In this document: positions 8,882 through 15,611 of the stretch, in pieces
How the letters are laid out: the number at the start of each line of letters is the position of its first letter
How positions within the stretch are numbered: the stretch's first letter is position 1
NCBI RefSeq assembly: GCF_014219065.1
Contig: NZ_JACLGO010000008.1
Location: 62,001-126,000, forward strand
Source of the DNA: Halopseudomonas xiamenensis
Lineage (GTDB): Bacteria; Pseudomonadota; Gammaproteobacteria; Pseudomonadales; Pseudomonadaceae
Direction of reading: 5' to 3'
DNA length: 64,000 nt
The notes under the pieces: generated by a model
Told to the model about the DNA's origin: nothing
Database searches by the model: none
What the model saw: the letters and a program-made list of their open reading frames with translations, nothing else
Program-made: the position numbers and the translations under genes

Positions 8882-9198
8882 TGCGTTTTCTCGAACAGGA
8901 CGAGGACGACCCGCTGCTATCGATGGTCAACCTGATCGATCTGTTTCTGGTGGTGATCGGTATCCTGCTGGTGATCATAGTGCAGAACCCGCTCAACCCC
9001 TTCACCCGGGACAACGTCATAGTGATCGAGAACCCCGGCCAGAGCGACATGCGCATGACCATCAAGGAGGGTGAGGAGCTGACCCGCTACGAGTCCAGTG
9101 GCGAGGTCGGTGAGGGGCAGGGCAGCCGCGCCGGTATCACCTACCGGCTGAATGACGGGCGCATGATCTATGTGCCGGAGGCGGCTTCGGACCAGTGA
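8881..9198 (+). CDS. DUF2149 family membrane protein (ExbD-like position)
   Basis: This 105-aa protein starts with a TGATG one-base overlap. It has a short cytoplasmic N-terminus with DDPLLSMVNLIDLFLVVIGILLVII. The Asp in the NLIDLFLV helix sits where ExbD/TolR carry their proton-conducting Asp. A periplasmic domain of about 65 residues follows, containing GSRAGITYRLNDGRMIYV, the most conserved part of DUF2149. It is the last gene of the zinc-linked operon. Function is inferred from context: the ExbD/TolR-like partner of the preceding channel protein. Confidence 0.85.
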   Translation: MRFLEQDEDDPLLSMVNLIDLFLVVIGILLVIIVQNPLNPFTRDNVIVIENPGQSDMRMTIKEGEELTRYESSGEVGEGQGSRAGITYRLNDGRMIYVPEAASDQ

Positions 9199-9228
9199 GC
9201 CGGAGCAGTCGGTCTCCCAGCCCAGGGT

Positions 9229-9543
9229 GTGGCGCCTTGCCACACCCTTGCAAATGATAAACAATATCATCTGTTCGCTATCTTCGTCCGGCCAAGGGAG
9301 AGCACGGCAATCGACCAGGCACATCAGTATTACCGGGCCTACGCCAGCAAGATCAACCGCTACATCCTGCTGAAAACCAACGATCCGGAGCTCAGTGCCG
9401 ACCTGACCCACGAGAGCTTTGCCCGATTGTTCACCCTGCTGCAGCAGAAAGAGAGCGTGGAAAAGCCGCTGGCCTACCTGTACACCGTGGCCAACCACCT
9501 GGTCATCGACCATCTGCGCAGCCATGCCACCAGCCGCACCGAC
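9229..9543 (+). pseudogene. FecI/HasI-type ECF sigma factor, 5' fragment
   Basis: The frame encodes QAHQYYRAYASKINRYILLKTNDPELSADLTHESFARLFTLLQ and PLAYLYTVANHLVIDHLR. This is region 2 of an extracytoplasmic-function sigma factor of the FecI group, which activates TonB-dependent receptor genes on cell-surface signalling. Similarity stops near 9540 and region 4 is missing. From there the DNA continues in another frame with a TolC-type protein. No convincing ATG exists; a GTG at 9229 is the first in-frame start but lies upstream of the possible Fur site, so the true start is unclear. The gene cannot make a working sigma factor. Confidence 0.75.
9251..9272. promoter_or_regulatory. Possible Fur-type site before the sigma-factor remnant
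   Basis: ATGATA (9254-9259) and TATCAT (9265-9270) form an inverted repeat 5 bp apart in an AT-rich patch of otherwise GC-rich DNA. This resembles Fur hexamers. An iron-regulated FecI-type sigma gene would be expected to have such a site. The match is partial. Confidence 0.4.
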
Positions 9544-10031
9544 AGGGGTACTTGCCCAAGCTCAGCCTGTACGCCAGCACTCGCAAGACCAAGTCCGATT
9601 CGGAAACCAGCTTCAACCAGACCTATGACACCGACAGTATCGGCATCCAGCTGACTGTGCCGCTGTTTGCCGGGGGCGGCGTCAGCGGGCTGTCGCGCCA
9701 GGCCAGTTACCGGCTGGAGCAGGCCAGTCACGAACTGGATGCGCAGACCAGTAGCTTGCTCAACGAGTTGCGCCGCCAGTACAACCTGTACCAGACCAGC
9801 GCCACCCGCACCCGCGCCTATGAAATGGCGGTGCAGTCGGTCGATACCCTGGTCGAGGCCACACGGCAAAGCGTATTGGGCGGCGAACGGGTCAACCTCG
9901 ACGTGCTCGACGCCCAACACCAACTCTACAGCGCCCGCCGCGACCTCGCCGATGCCCGGCATCAGGCGCGGTTGGCGCGGTTGCAACTGAAGTATCTGGC
10001 GGGGGTGGTGGAGCTGGCGGACCTGGAGTAG
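9543..10031 (+). pseudogene. TolC-family type I secretion outer-membrane protein, 3' fragment
   Basis: About 160 codons encode GYLPKLSLYAST, IGIQLTVPLFAGGGVSGLSRQASYRLEQASHELDAQ and VLGGERVNLDVLDAQHQLYSARRDLADARHQARLARLQLKYLAGV. This is the second half of a TolC/HasF/AprF-type channel (second coiled-coil repeat and equatorial segment). The N-terminal signal peptide and first repeat are gone. The frame differs from that of the sigma fragment before it, so no fusion is made. Together the two pieces look like the two ends of an operon whose middle was lost. Confidence 0.78.
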
Positions 10032-10040
10032 GAGTCTCTA

Positions 10041-10110
10041 CCTCGTCATCCTTCGCCTGCGCGAAGGATGACGAGGTGGGGGCAAAGGATTACGAGGTGG
10101 GGCGAAGGAT
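10041..10110. repeat. Perfect 16-bp inverted repeat with two degenerate direct copies
   Basis: Bases 10041-10056 pair perfectly with 10061-10076 around a CTGC loop. The right arm motif (GCGAAGGATGACGAGG-type) then recurs in diverged form twice, at about 10082-10100 and 10101-10111. There is no T run, so this looks like an interspersed hairpin repeat that may act as a Rho-aided or mRNA-end structure. The rest of the 10032-10326 gap holds the Fur-like site and no gene. Confidence 0.7.
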
Positions 10111-10182
10111 GATAGGAGTGCGGGGGGTGACGGGGTGACAAAAGCGGTCTTTCTCGCAGTTCATGAATTATTTTAAGAGGAA

Positions 10183-10200
10183 TTATCATTTCGATTACCG
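10183..10200 (+). promoter_or_regulatory. Possible Fur-type site before the haem oxygenase operon
   Basis: Three head-to-tail hexamers, ATTATC-ATTTCG-ATTACC, resemble the reverse form of the Fur hexamer GATAAT, the middle one poorly. They lie in an AT-rich patch about 130 bp before the haem oxygenase. Iron control fits the operon content; the site match itself is modest. Confidence 0.35.
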
Positions 10201-10326
10201 GATTCATGTCGCTCATCCGTCATATACATAGAGAGTGATGCATTCCGCCCGGACGCATCAGCCAATTCATCCCCATCAGCCAGTTCCGCCTATCACCCGG
10301 ATGGCTCGGATCAGCCAGGAGTCGAC

Positions 10327-10956
10327 ATGACCTCGGTAGTAGACAGCATTGCAGAACCGCTTTCCCTTCACCTCAAGAACGGCACCACCGCACTGCATGA
10401 GAGCCTTGACCAGCGGATCATGGCGCTGGCGCCTTTCTCCAGCCGGGAGCGGTTTGTCTGCTTTCTGCGCATGCAACTGCGCCTGCATCTGGTGACCTCG
10501 CCGCTGTACCAGAATGCCGAACTGCAGCAGCGCCTGCCGGGGTTGGGGGAGCGCAATCGGTTGGATGCGATCCTGCTGGACTGTGCTGATTTCGACGTGA
10601 CCGAGGAGCAACTGGCCGAGGACCGCAGTGCGGCCGCCACGGTGTGGATCGAGCCGGGTGAAGCGGCGCTGGGCTGGCTGTATACCCATGAGGGATCGAC
10701 CCTGGGCGCAGCCTTCCTGCTCAAGCATGCCCGCGACCAGCTGGGGCTGTCGGAAACCCATGGCGCTCGCCATCTGGCAGGTCATGCCGAGGGACGCGGC
10801 CTGCACTGGCGGCGTTTCAAGGAGGAGCTGGATGCCATCGAGCTGACCGCCGCACAGCGGGAGCAGGCACTGGTCGGTGCCCGCCAGGCATTCGCCTTCG
10901 TGCGTGCCTCGGTCGAGTCGCTGATGGCCGCTGAGCGAGCTGCGGACGCGGTCTGA
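10327..10956 (+). CDS. Haem oxygenase (PigA/HemO-like)
   Basis: This 209-aa protein of the bacterial haem oxygenase family (PF01126) opens haem to biliverdin, releasing iron and CO. NGTTALHESLDQRIM carries the likely proximal haem-ligand histidine (His24). The distal helix is seen as YTHEGSTLGAAFLLKHA. Length and sequence are closest to the Pseudomonas PigA/HemO type rather than the phytochrome-linked BphO, since no phytochrome gene is present. Its stop overlaps the start of the DUF454 gene by one base (TGATG). ExbB, ExbD and TonB genes follow, placing it in an iron/haem-uptake unit. Confidence 0.88.
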   Translation: MTSVVDSIAEPLSLHLKNGTTALHESLDQRIMALAPFSSRERFVCFLRMQLRLHLVTSPLYQNAELQQRLPGLGERNRLDAILLDCADFDVTEEQLAEDRSAAATVWIEPGEAALGWLYTHEGSTLGAAFLLKHARDQLGLSETHGARHLAGHAEGRGLHWRRFKEELDAIELTAAQREQALVGARQAFAFVRASVESLMAAERAADAV

Positions 10957-11327
10957 TGCGGGTGCTGGGCTGGCGTTTGCTGGCGCTGGTGTTCGTTGCC
11001 CTGGGATTGATCGGAGTGGTGCTGCCGGGCATGCCGACCACGGTGTTCATGCTGCTGGCCGCCTGGGCCTCGGGCAAGGGCTGGCCGGCGTTGAATGCCT
11101 GGTTGCTGGCCCATCCGCGTTTCGGCCCGCCGATCGACAACTGGTATCGGCATCGGGCGATTCCGCGCCGAGCCAAATGGCTGGCAGCGATCAGCATGCT
11201 GATAAGCATGCCGCTGGTGTGCATTACAGCCACTGCTCTGTGGGTGCAGTGGCTGGTGCCGTCGACCATGTGTGCGGTGTTGCTGTGGTTGTGTACCCGC
11301 CCCGAACTGGGCGTATCCCGCTCTTGA
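10956..11327 (+). CDS. YbaN/DUF454 family inner-membrane protein
   Basis: This 123-aa protein begins MRVLGWRLLALVFVALGLIGVVLPGMPTTVFMLLAAW and continues with HPRFGPPIDNWYRHRAIPRRAKW, the conserved DUF454 pattern. It has two long hydrophobic segments at the N-terminus and a further pair near residues 75-110. Function is unknown for the family, but in Pseudomonas and relatives the gene is often next to haem oxygenase and TonB-system genes. Coupling to haem oxygenase by a one-base overlap supports a shared role. Confidence 0.85.
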   Translation: MRVLGWRLLALVFVALGLIGVVLPGMPTTVFMLLAAWASGKGWPALNAWLLAHPRFGPPIDNWYRHRAIPRRAKWLAAISMLISMPLVCITATALWVQWLVPSTMCAVLLWLCTRPELGVSRS

Positions 11328-11389
11328 GGGCAACCGGTTGCACCGGCCGACAGTGCCCAGGTGTAGCTGAATCGAAGAGGTAAGCTGAG

Positions 11390-12349
11390 ATGAAAGTTCA
11401 AACATGCGCCCTTGGCCTGTTGCTGGCCGTGCTGGCGCTGCCGGTGTTCGCCCAGGATAGCGGCAGTGTACAGGCCGAGATGCCGGCAACCATCGAGGTG
11501 CCCACCGCTCTGGTCGAGGGTGAGCAGGCCGTACTGGATGAAGCTGCAGCAGCGCAGTTGACCAGTGGGGAGGAGGCTCTGGCTACCGACGGGGAGCCGA
11601 GCGCCGAGACTGCCATGCTGGCGCACGACCTGTCGCCCTGGGGCATGTATCTGGCCGCCGACTGGGTGGTCAAATCGGTGATGATCGGCCTGCTGCTGGC
11701 GTCGGTGCTGACCTGGGCGATCTGGATCTTCAAGGTGCTGCAACTGCATGTGGCGCGCCACCGCGCACGCAGCATCCTGCAGATACTGGTGAATGCGGAG
11801 AACTTTGCCGATGCGCGCCAGTATTGTGCGGAGCAGCGCGGGGTCGGCCTGGACCTGCTGGGGGCGACCGCCCATGAGTTGCAGCTGTCGGCGCAGGGTC
11901 CGGCATCCGATGACGGCATCAAGGAGCGGGTGGCGGCGCGCCTGGATCGGGTGCAGGTATCGGCTGGCTCGCACATGAGCCGGGGTACCGGGGTGCTCGC
12001 CACCATTGGCGCGGTATCCCCCTTCGTCGGTCTGTTCGGCACGGTGTGGGGCATCATGAATGCCTTTATCGGTATTGCCCACTCGCAGACCACCAACCTG
12101 GCGGTGGTGGCGCCGGGTATCGCCGAGGCGCTGCTGGCCACTGCCTTCGGTCTGGTTGCGGCAATCCCGGCGGTGGTGATCTACAACCACTTCGCCCGCT
12201 CCATCGGTGTGTATCGTGCGGTCCTGGGGGATATCGCCACGGCGTTGCTGATCCTGGTCAGCCGTGATCTGGACCGCAAGCGCCCCGGTGGTAGAAGCCT
12301 GGGGGACGATCGACATACCGTGGTGCCCATGGCGCGGAGTGCCGGCTGA
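11390..12349 (+). CDS. exbB: TonB-system energiser ExbB
   Basis: This 319-aa inner-membrane protein begins with a cleavable-looking signal (VQTCALGLLLAVLALPVFAQ) and a periplasmic acidic extension of about 60 residues, as in long ExbB variants. It has three helices, at about 94-116, 198-220 and 243-265. The channel signature is [28 protein letters not shown] and [30 protein letters not shown]. With ExbD and TonB it couples the proton gradient to outer-membrane transport. An AGAGGTAAG ribosome site precedes the ATG. Its stop overlaps the exbD start by one base. Confidence 0.95.
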   Translation: MKVQTCALGLLLAVLALPVFAQDSGSVQAEMPATIEVPTALVEGEQAVLDEAAAAQLTSGEEALATDGEPSAETAMLAHDLSPWGMYLAADWVVKSVMIGLLLASVLTWAIWIFKVLQLHVARHRARSILQILVNAENFADARQYCAEQRGVGLDLLGATAHELQLSAQGPASDDGIKERVAARLDRVQVSAGSHMSRGTGVLATIGAVSPFVGLFGTVWGIMNAFIGIAHSQTTNLAVVAPGIAEALLATAFGLVAAIPAVVIYNHFARSIGVYRAVLGDIATALLILVSRDLDRKRPGGRSLGDDRHTVVPMARSAG

Positions 12350-12783
12350 TGGCGTTTCGCATGCAGGACACCAGCGCCGCCGATCTACCGGACAATCACG
12401 AGATCAACGTTACCCCGTTCATCGACGTGATGCTGGTGCTGCTGATCATCTTCATGGTCGCCGCGCCACTGGCCACGGTCAGCGTGCCAGTGGACCTGCC
12501 GGCCTCCTCGGCGACACCGCAACCGGCTCCGGACGAGCCGCTGTACCTGACGATACAGACCGACCTGTCCCTCACCCTCGGTGATGACTTGCGGGTGGAG
12601 CGTGACAGTCTGGCAGACCACATGCGCCAGCTGGCGCCCGATGAGGAGCAGCGCATCTTCCTGCGGGCCGACCAGACGGTGCCCTATGGAGAACTGATGG
12701 AGGTCATGAACGTGCTGGGTAGCGCTGGTTACCTGAAGGTCGCCCTGGTGGGGCTGGAGCGGCCAGCGGGTGATGCGCTGTGA
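12349..12783 (+). CDS. exbD: TonB-system component ExbD
   Basis: This 144-aa protein has the ExbD/TolR layout: a short cytoplasmic N-terminus (MQDTSAADLPDNHEINVTPFIDVMLVLLIIFMVAAP) whose helix holds the essential Asp in PFIDVMLV, then a periplasmic domain ending VALVGLERPAGDAL. It forms the ExbB5-ExbD2 proton channel with its neighbour. The last codons overlap the GTG start of tonB by four bases, so exbB-exbD-tonB are translationally coupled. Confidence 0.95.
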   Translation: MAFRMQDTSAADLPDNHEINVTPFIDVMLVLLIIFMVAAPLATVSVPVDLPASSATPQPAPDEPLYLTIQTDLSLTLGDDLRVERDSLADHMRQLAPDEEQRIFLRADQTVPYGELMEVMNVLGSAGYLKVALVGLERPAGDAL

Positions 12784-13586
12784 CACCTCTGGCAGGGCCG
12801 GGGGGAATGGCGAGCAGGCGCGGGCCGCTGTATTGGTCGCTGGCCGGGTTGTTTGCACTGTCCCTGCATGCTGCGGTGGCGGCATTCTATCTGTGGCATC
12901 CTGCAAGTCCACCGCCGCCGGACATACCTGCCGCCGCACCCTTCGTGGTTGAAATGGCCATGTTCATGGCTGCGCCGGAGGATGCCGCGAAGGAGATGCC
13001 GCCGGGGCCGGAGCAGGTCGAGTCGGTGAAGGCGCCGGTAACGCCACCCGACGTGGTCGAGCAGAAACTGCCCGAGTTGCCCAGGGTGGAGCGCCCAGCC
13101 GAAGTACCGATACACAAGCCGGTGGTGGCGGAACGACCCAGGCCTGAGCCTGAGCCGGAGGTCGAACCGGAGCCGGAGCAGCCGCCGGAGGAGTACAGCG
13201 AGGTCTCCGCACCGGAAACCACGGCGCCGCCGAGCATGAATGTGGCTCAGGTCAGCGATCAGGTGACGGCACCCATGCAGGGCGCATTCAGTCAGCAGCA
13301 GGTCATCGATGCGCAGCAGCAATGGCAACAGATCCTGCATGCGCATCTGGAGCGCCACAAGCGCTCACCCCGCGAGACAAGGCGCAAGGGCGTGAGCCTG
13401 GTGAGCATTGTCATCGACCGGCAAGGGCAGGTGTTGTCGGTCAACCTGAAACAGGGCAGTGGTGTGAATCTGTTCGACCGCGAGGCCCTGGCCACCATCC
13501 GCCGGGCCGATCCGCTGCCGCCGCTGCCGGCCGAGATGCGTGGGGAGACCCTCGCCCTGACTCTGCCGGTCCAGTTCAATATGTGA
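12780..13586 (+). CDS. tonB: TonB family energy transducer
   Basis: This 268-aa protein has one N-terminal membrane anchor (LYWSLAGLFALSLHAAVAAFYLW, with the Ser/His face expected for ExbB/D contact), a proline-rich spacer with PEPEPEVEPEPEQPPEE, and a C-terminal TonB domain with RKGVSLVSIVIDRQGQVLSVNLKQGSGVNLFDREALATIRRADPLPPLP. Translation starts at GTG 12780 overlapping exbD or at ATG 12807. Because it sits with haem oxygenase, it may be a dedicated HasB-like TonB rather than the housekeeping one. No receptor gene is left beside it. Confidence 0.93.
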   Translation: MTPLAGPGGMASRRGPLYWSLAGLFALSLHAAVAAFYLWHPASPPPPDIPAAAPFVVEMAMFMAAPEDAAKEMPPGPEQVESVKAPVTPPDVVEQKLPELPRVERPAEVPIHKPVVAERPRPEPEPEVEPEPEQPPEEYSEVSAPETTAPPSMNVAQVSDQVTAPMQGAFSQQQVIDAQQQWQQILHAHLERHKRSPRETRRKGVSLVSIVIDRQGQVLSVNLKQGSGVNLFDREALATIRRADPLPPLPAEMRGETLALTLPVQFNM

Positions 13587-13661
13587 GCGCTAGCGATCCC
13601 AAGGGCGGGCATGTCCCGGTAGAAAAACCATACAGGCGGAGTAGCGCCCTTATTCCGATCG

Positions 13662-14090
13662 CTACAGATAATGCCCTACATAGGCGGCGGTAAAAGCCGC
13701 CTCCTGAAACTGCTTCAGGTCGGTATCGGCAAAGGGGATGGGCAGCGGATTGTCAGCCAGAATGGCCTTGCTCTGCGTCGCGGAGATCAGGCAGACCTCG
13801 ATAGCCGGTTCAGCCATCAACTGAATCGCCGCCTCCAGCTTGAAGCTGATCGCACCGCCGGCGAACTTGCCCTTCTGCAAACGCTCCTTGATGACCACCC
13901 GCTGCACTTTGTAATCTCGCAGGAACTGTACGAGATCCTTCTGAAACCGCTGCAGATCGGCGCGGGTATGATCCTTCTTCAGTGACAGCTTGCGAATACG
14001 GCTGTCCGGCAGGCTGAACAGTTCCTGATCCTTGTGCAGCAGGCACACTACGGCATCGCTGCCGGTCAACTCGATACCACAAATACGCAT
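13662..14090 (-). CDS. DUF3010 family protein
   Basis: This 142-aa soluble protein begins MRICGIELTGSDAVVCLL and has KKDHTRADLQRFQKDLVQFLRDYKVQRVVIKERLQKGKFAGGAISFKLEAAIQLM, the conserved core of DUF3010. The fold appears RNase H-like (a beta strand with GIELTGSDA, similar to RuvC-type starts), but this is only my impression. An excellent AAGGAGGAG ribosome site overlaps the end of the deaminase remnant. Function is unknown. Confidence 0.8.
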   Translation of the reverse strand: MRICGIELTGSDAVVCLLHKDQELFSLPDSRIRKLSLKKDHTRADLQRFQKDLVQFLRDYKVQRVVIKERLQKGKFAGGAISFKLEAAIQLMAEPAIEVCLISATQSKAILADNPLPIPFADTDLKQFQEAAFTAAYVGHYL

Positions 14091-14104
14091 ACTGATACTC
14101 CTCC

Positions 14105-14279
14105 TTAATGTTCTTTATGAAACTGGATATGCAACTGATGCACCTGTGCGGACGGTTCCTCGTCCGGCCCCGCCACCGGGGTATCGGTGATTACCTCACC
14201 AATACGCAACGCCCGCCACAGCCTCGGCTGCCAGCTCCATGCACCGTTTCAGATATACGCGATCCTGTTCGCGGATCAT
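14105..14279 (-). pseudogene. Nucleoside deaminase remnant with internal deletion
   Basis: From 14279 the minus strand reads MIREQDRVYLKRCMELAAEAVAG, the typical first helix of cytidine/guanine deaminases. Directly afterwards, in a shifted frame, comes ITDTPVAGPDEEPSAQVHQLHIQFHK, which resembles the family's C-terminal VIGP-x-E-x-H-x-x-FW pattern. The zinc-binding HAE and PCxxC motifs between them are absent. This fits a deletion of about 100 codons. The rest of the 14091-14526 gap holds only a tRNA-like fragment near 14421-14446. Confidence 0.5.
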
Positions 14280-14526
14280 GGGCGTTTCTCCAATCTGATT
14301 TTCTGTCCGACCTCCGGCAATCCGCAAGGCTGGCCCGGGAAGATGCGGCCAGCCATGTCCGAGGCAACGGCCGGGCTCGCGTAACGGGAAAGTGTGGGCA
14401 TTATGGGCTGAGTGTTCGCCGGGGGCTACCAATTGAGCGACCGGGCCATGCAAGGTTTTGCTGATCTCTCCGAAAAGAGGTAATGTCGGTCGTGGCACTT
14501 TGATGTTGTGGCAAGGGAGCTTAGGG

Positions 14527-15378
14527 ATGGGCCGCCGTAAACGTACTTCAGCCTTCGAAGATTTCATCACCATTCTGGCCCGATTGCCCTGGTGGGTGTG
14601 CCTGATCATCGGCTTGATCGCCTGGCTGATCCTTCACCCGATAGCCAGCAGTCTCACTGAAACTCCCCGGGTCGTCAGCCCCAGCGATCTGAGCGGCATA
14701 CTCGTAGGCCAGATTCTCCGCACGCTCGCCTTCGGTGGCCAGTTTCTGATTCCCTTCGCCTGTGTATTGGCCGCCATCGGCTCAATCGCCTCCCGCAGCC
14801 GCCGCAAGAAACTCGTAGCAGACGTGCAAGCCGCCACCCAACCCGGCAAAGCCATCGACGGCCTCAGCTGGCGCCAGTTTGAACAATTGGTCGGCGAAGC
14901 CTTTCGCCGCCAGGGCTACAGCATCACCGAAACAGGCGGCAACGGCCCCGACGGTGGTATCGATCTGATCCTGCGCAAGGATCGGGAGAAATACCTGGTG
15001 CAGTGCAAACACTGGCGCTCGCTAAAGGTGGGTGTCGCGGTTATCCGCGAGTTCTTCGGAGCCATGGCGGTAGAAGGAGCTGCCGGCGGCTTTGTCGTCA
15101 CCTCCGGCCAATTCACCAAAGAGGCCGAAGCCTTCGCATCCGGGCGCAATATCCAGTTGGTCGATGGCGCCGTGCTAAGACGGTGGATAGCGCAGCATCG
15201 GGATGCTGTCGTTCAGGCTGAACCTGTTATGGCAGCAGGTCAGCAGTCCCATGAGCCAAGCTGTCCCAAGTGCAATGCACCTATGGTTAAACGTGTCGCC
15301 AAGCGAGGTGCGAATGCGGGGAATGCTTTTTGGGGGTGTTCGGGGTATCCGGGATGTCGTGGGGTGGTGAGTTTGTGA
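14527..15378 (+). CDS. Mrr-type restriction endonuclease with membrane helices and topoisomerase-type zinc finger
   Basis: This 283-aa protein starts at MGRRKRTSAFEDF (GGAGCTTAGGG ribosome site; longer starts look unlikely). Two membrane helices (about 20-40 and 60-88) are followed by an Mrr_cat domain: LSWRQFEQLVGEAFRRQGYSITETGGNGPDGGIDLIL, then KYLVQCKHW, giving the D-x15-QxK catalytic pattern. GGFVVTSGQFTKEA follows, and a C-terminal CPKC-x14-CSGYPGC zinc finger of the topoisomerase I type. The family cuts foreign or modified DNA. The membrane anchor plus finger is a known but less common layout. It opens the accessory island. Confidence 0.88.
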   Translation: MGRRKRTSAFEDFITILARLPWWVCLIIGLIAWLILHPIASSLTETPRVVSPSDLSGILVGQILRTLAFGGQFLIPFACVLAAIGSIASRSRRKKLVADVQAATQPGKAIDGLSWRQFEQLVGEAFRRQGYSITETGGNGPDGGIDLILRKDREKYLVQCKHWRSLKVGVAVIREFFGAMAVEGAAGGFVVTSGQFTKEAEAFASGRNIQLVDGAVLRRWIAQHRDAVVQAEPVMAAGQQSHEPSCPKCNAPMVKRVAKRGANAGNAFWGCSGYPGCRGVVSL

Positions 15379-15611
15379 GCGGCAGATGCTTTCGCAAGTT
15401 GGGCGGGCTGGTTGGGAGTAGTTCGGGGAATGTGAGTTTGCAACTGGCGGCTTTCGGCCAGAAGCAGCCACTCATACCTTGTCGCTTTCGCCCCATTGCG
15501 GCTGTTCTGGCTTGCGGTCCAGCCTTCCTGCTGAAATGGCATCTCCTGGTGGCCGTCTTAAGAGGCCTCTAGGGAGTCCTGGGGCGATTAACTTGGCTGC
15601 TCGCAGGTGAT

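Noticed and set aside
10817-12316. A 499-codon open frame on the minus strand
   Set aside because: It is antisense to the DUF454 and exbB genes and reads as low-complexity noise.
14280-14609. Minus-strand open frame upstream of the deaminase remnant
   Set aside because: It has no ribosome site or family similarity and overlaps the Mrr-type gene start. Only the part from 14279 shows deaminase-like sequence.
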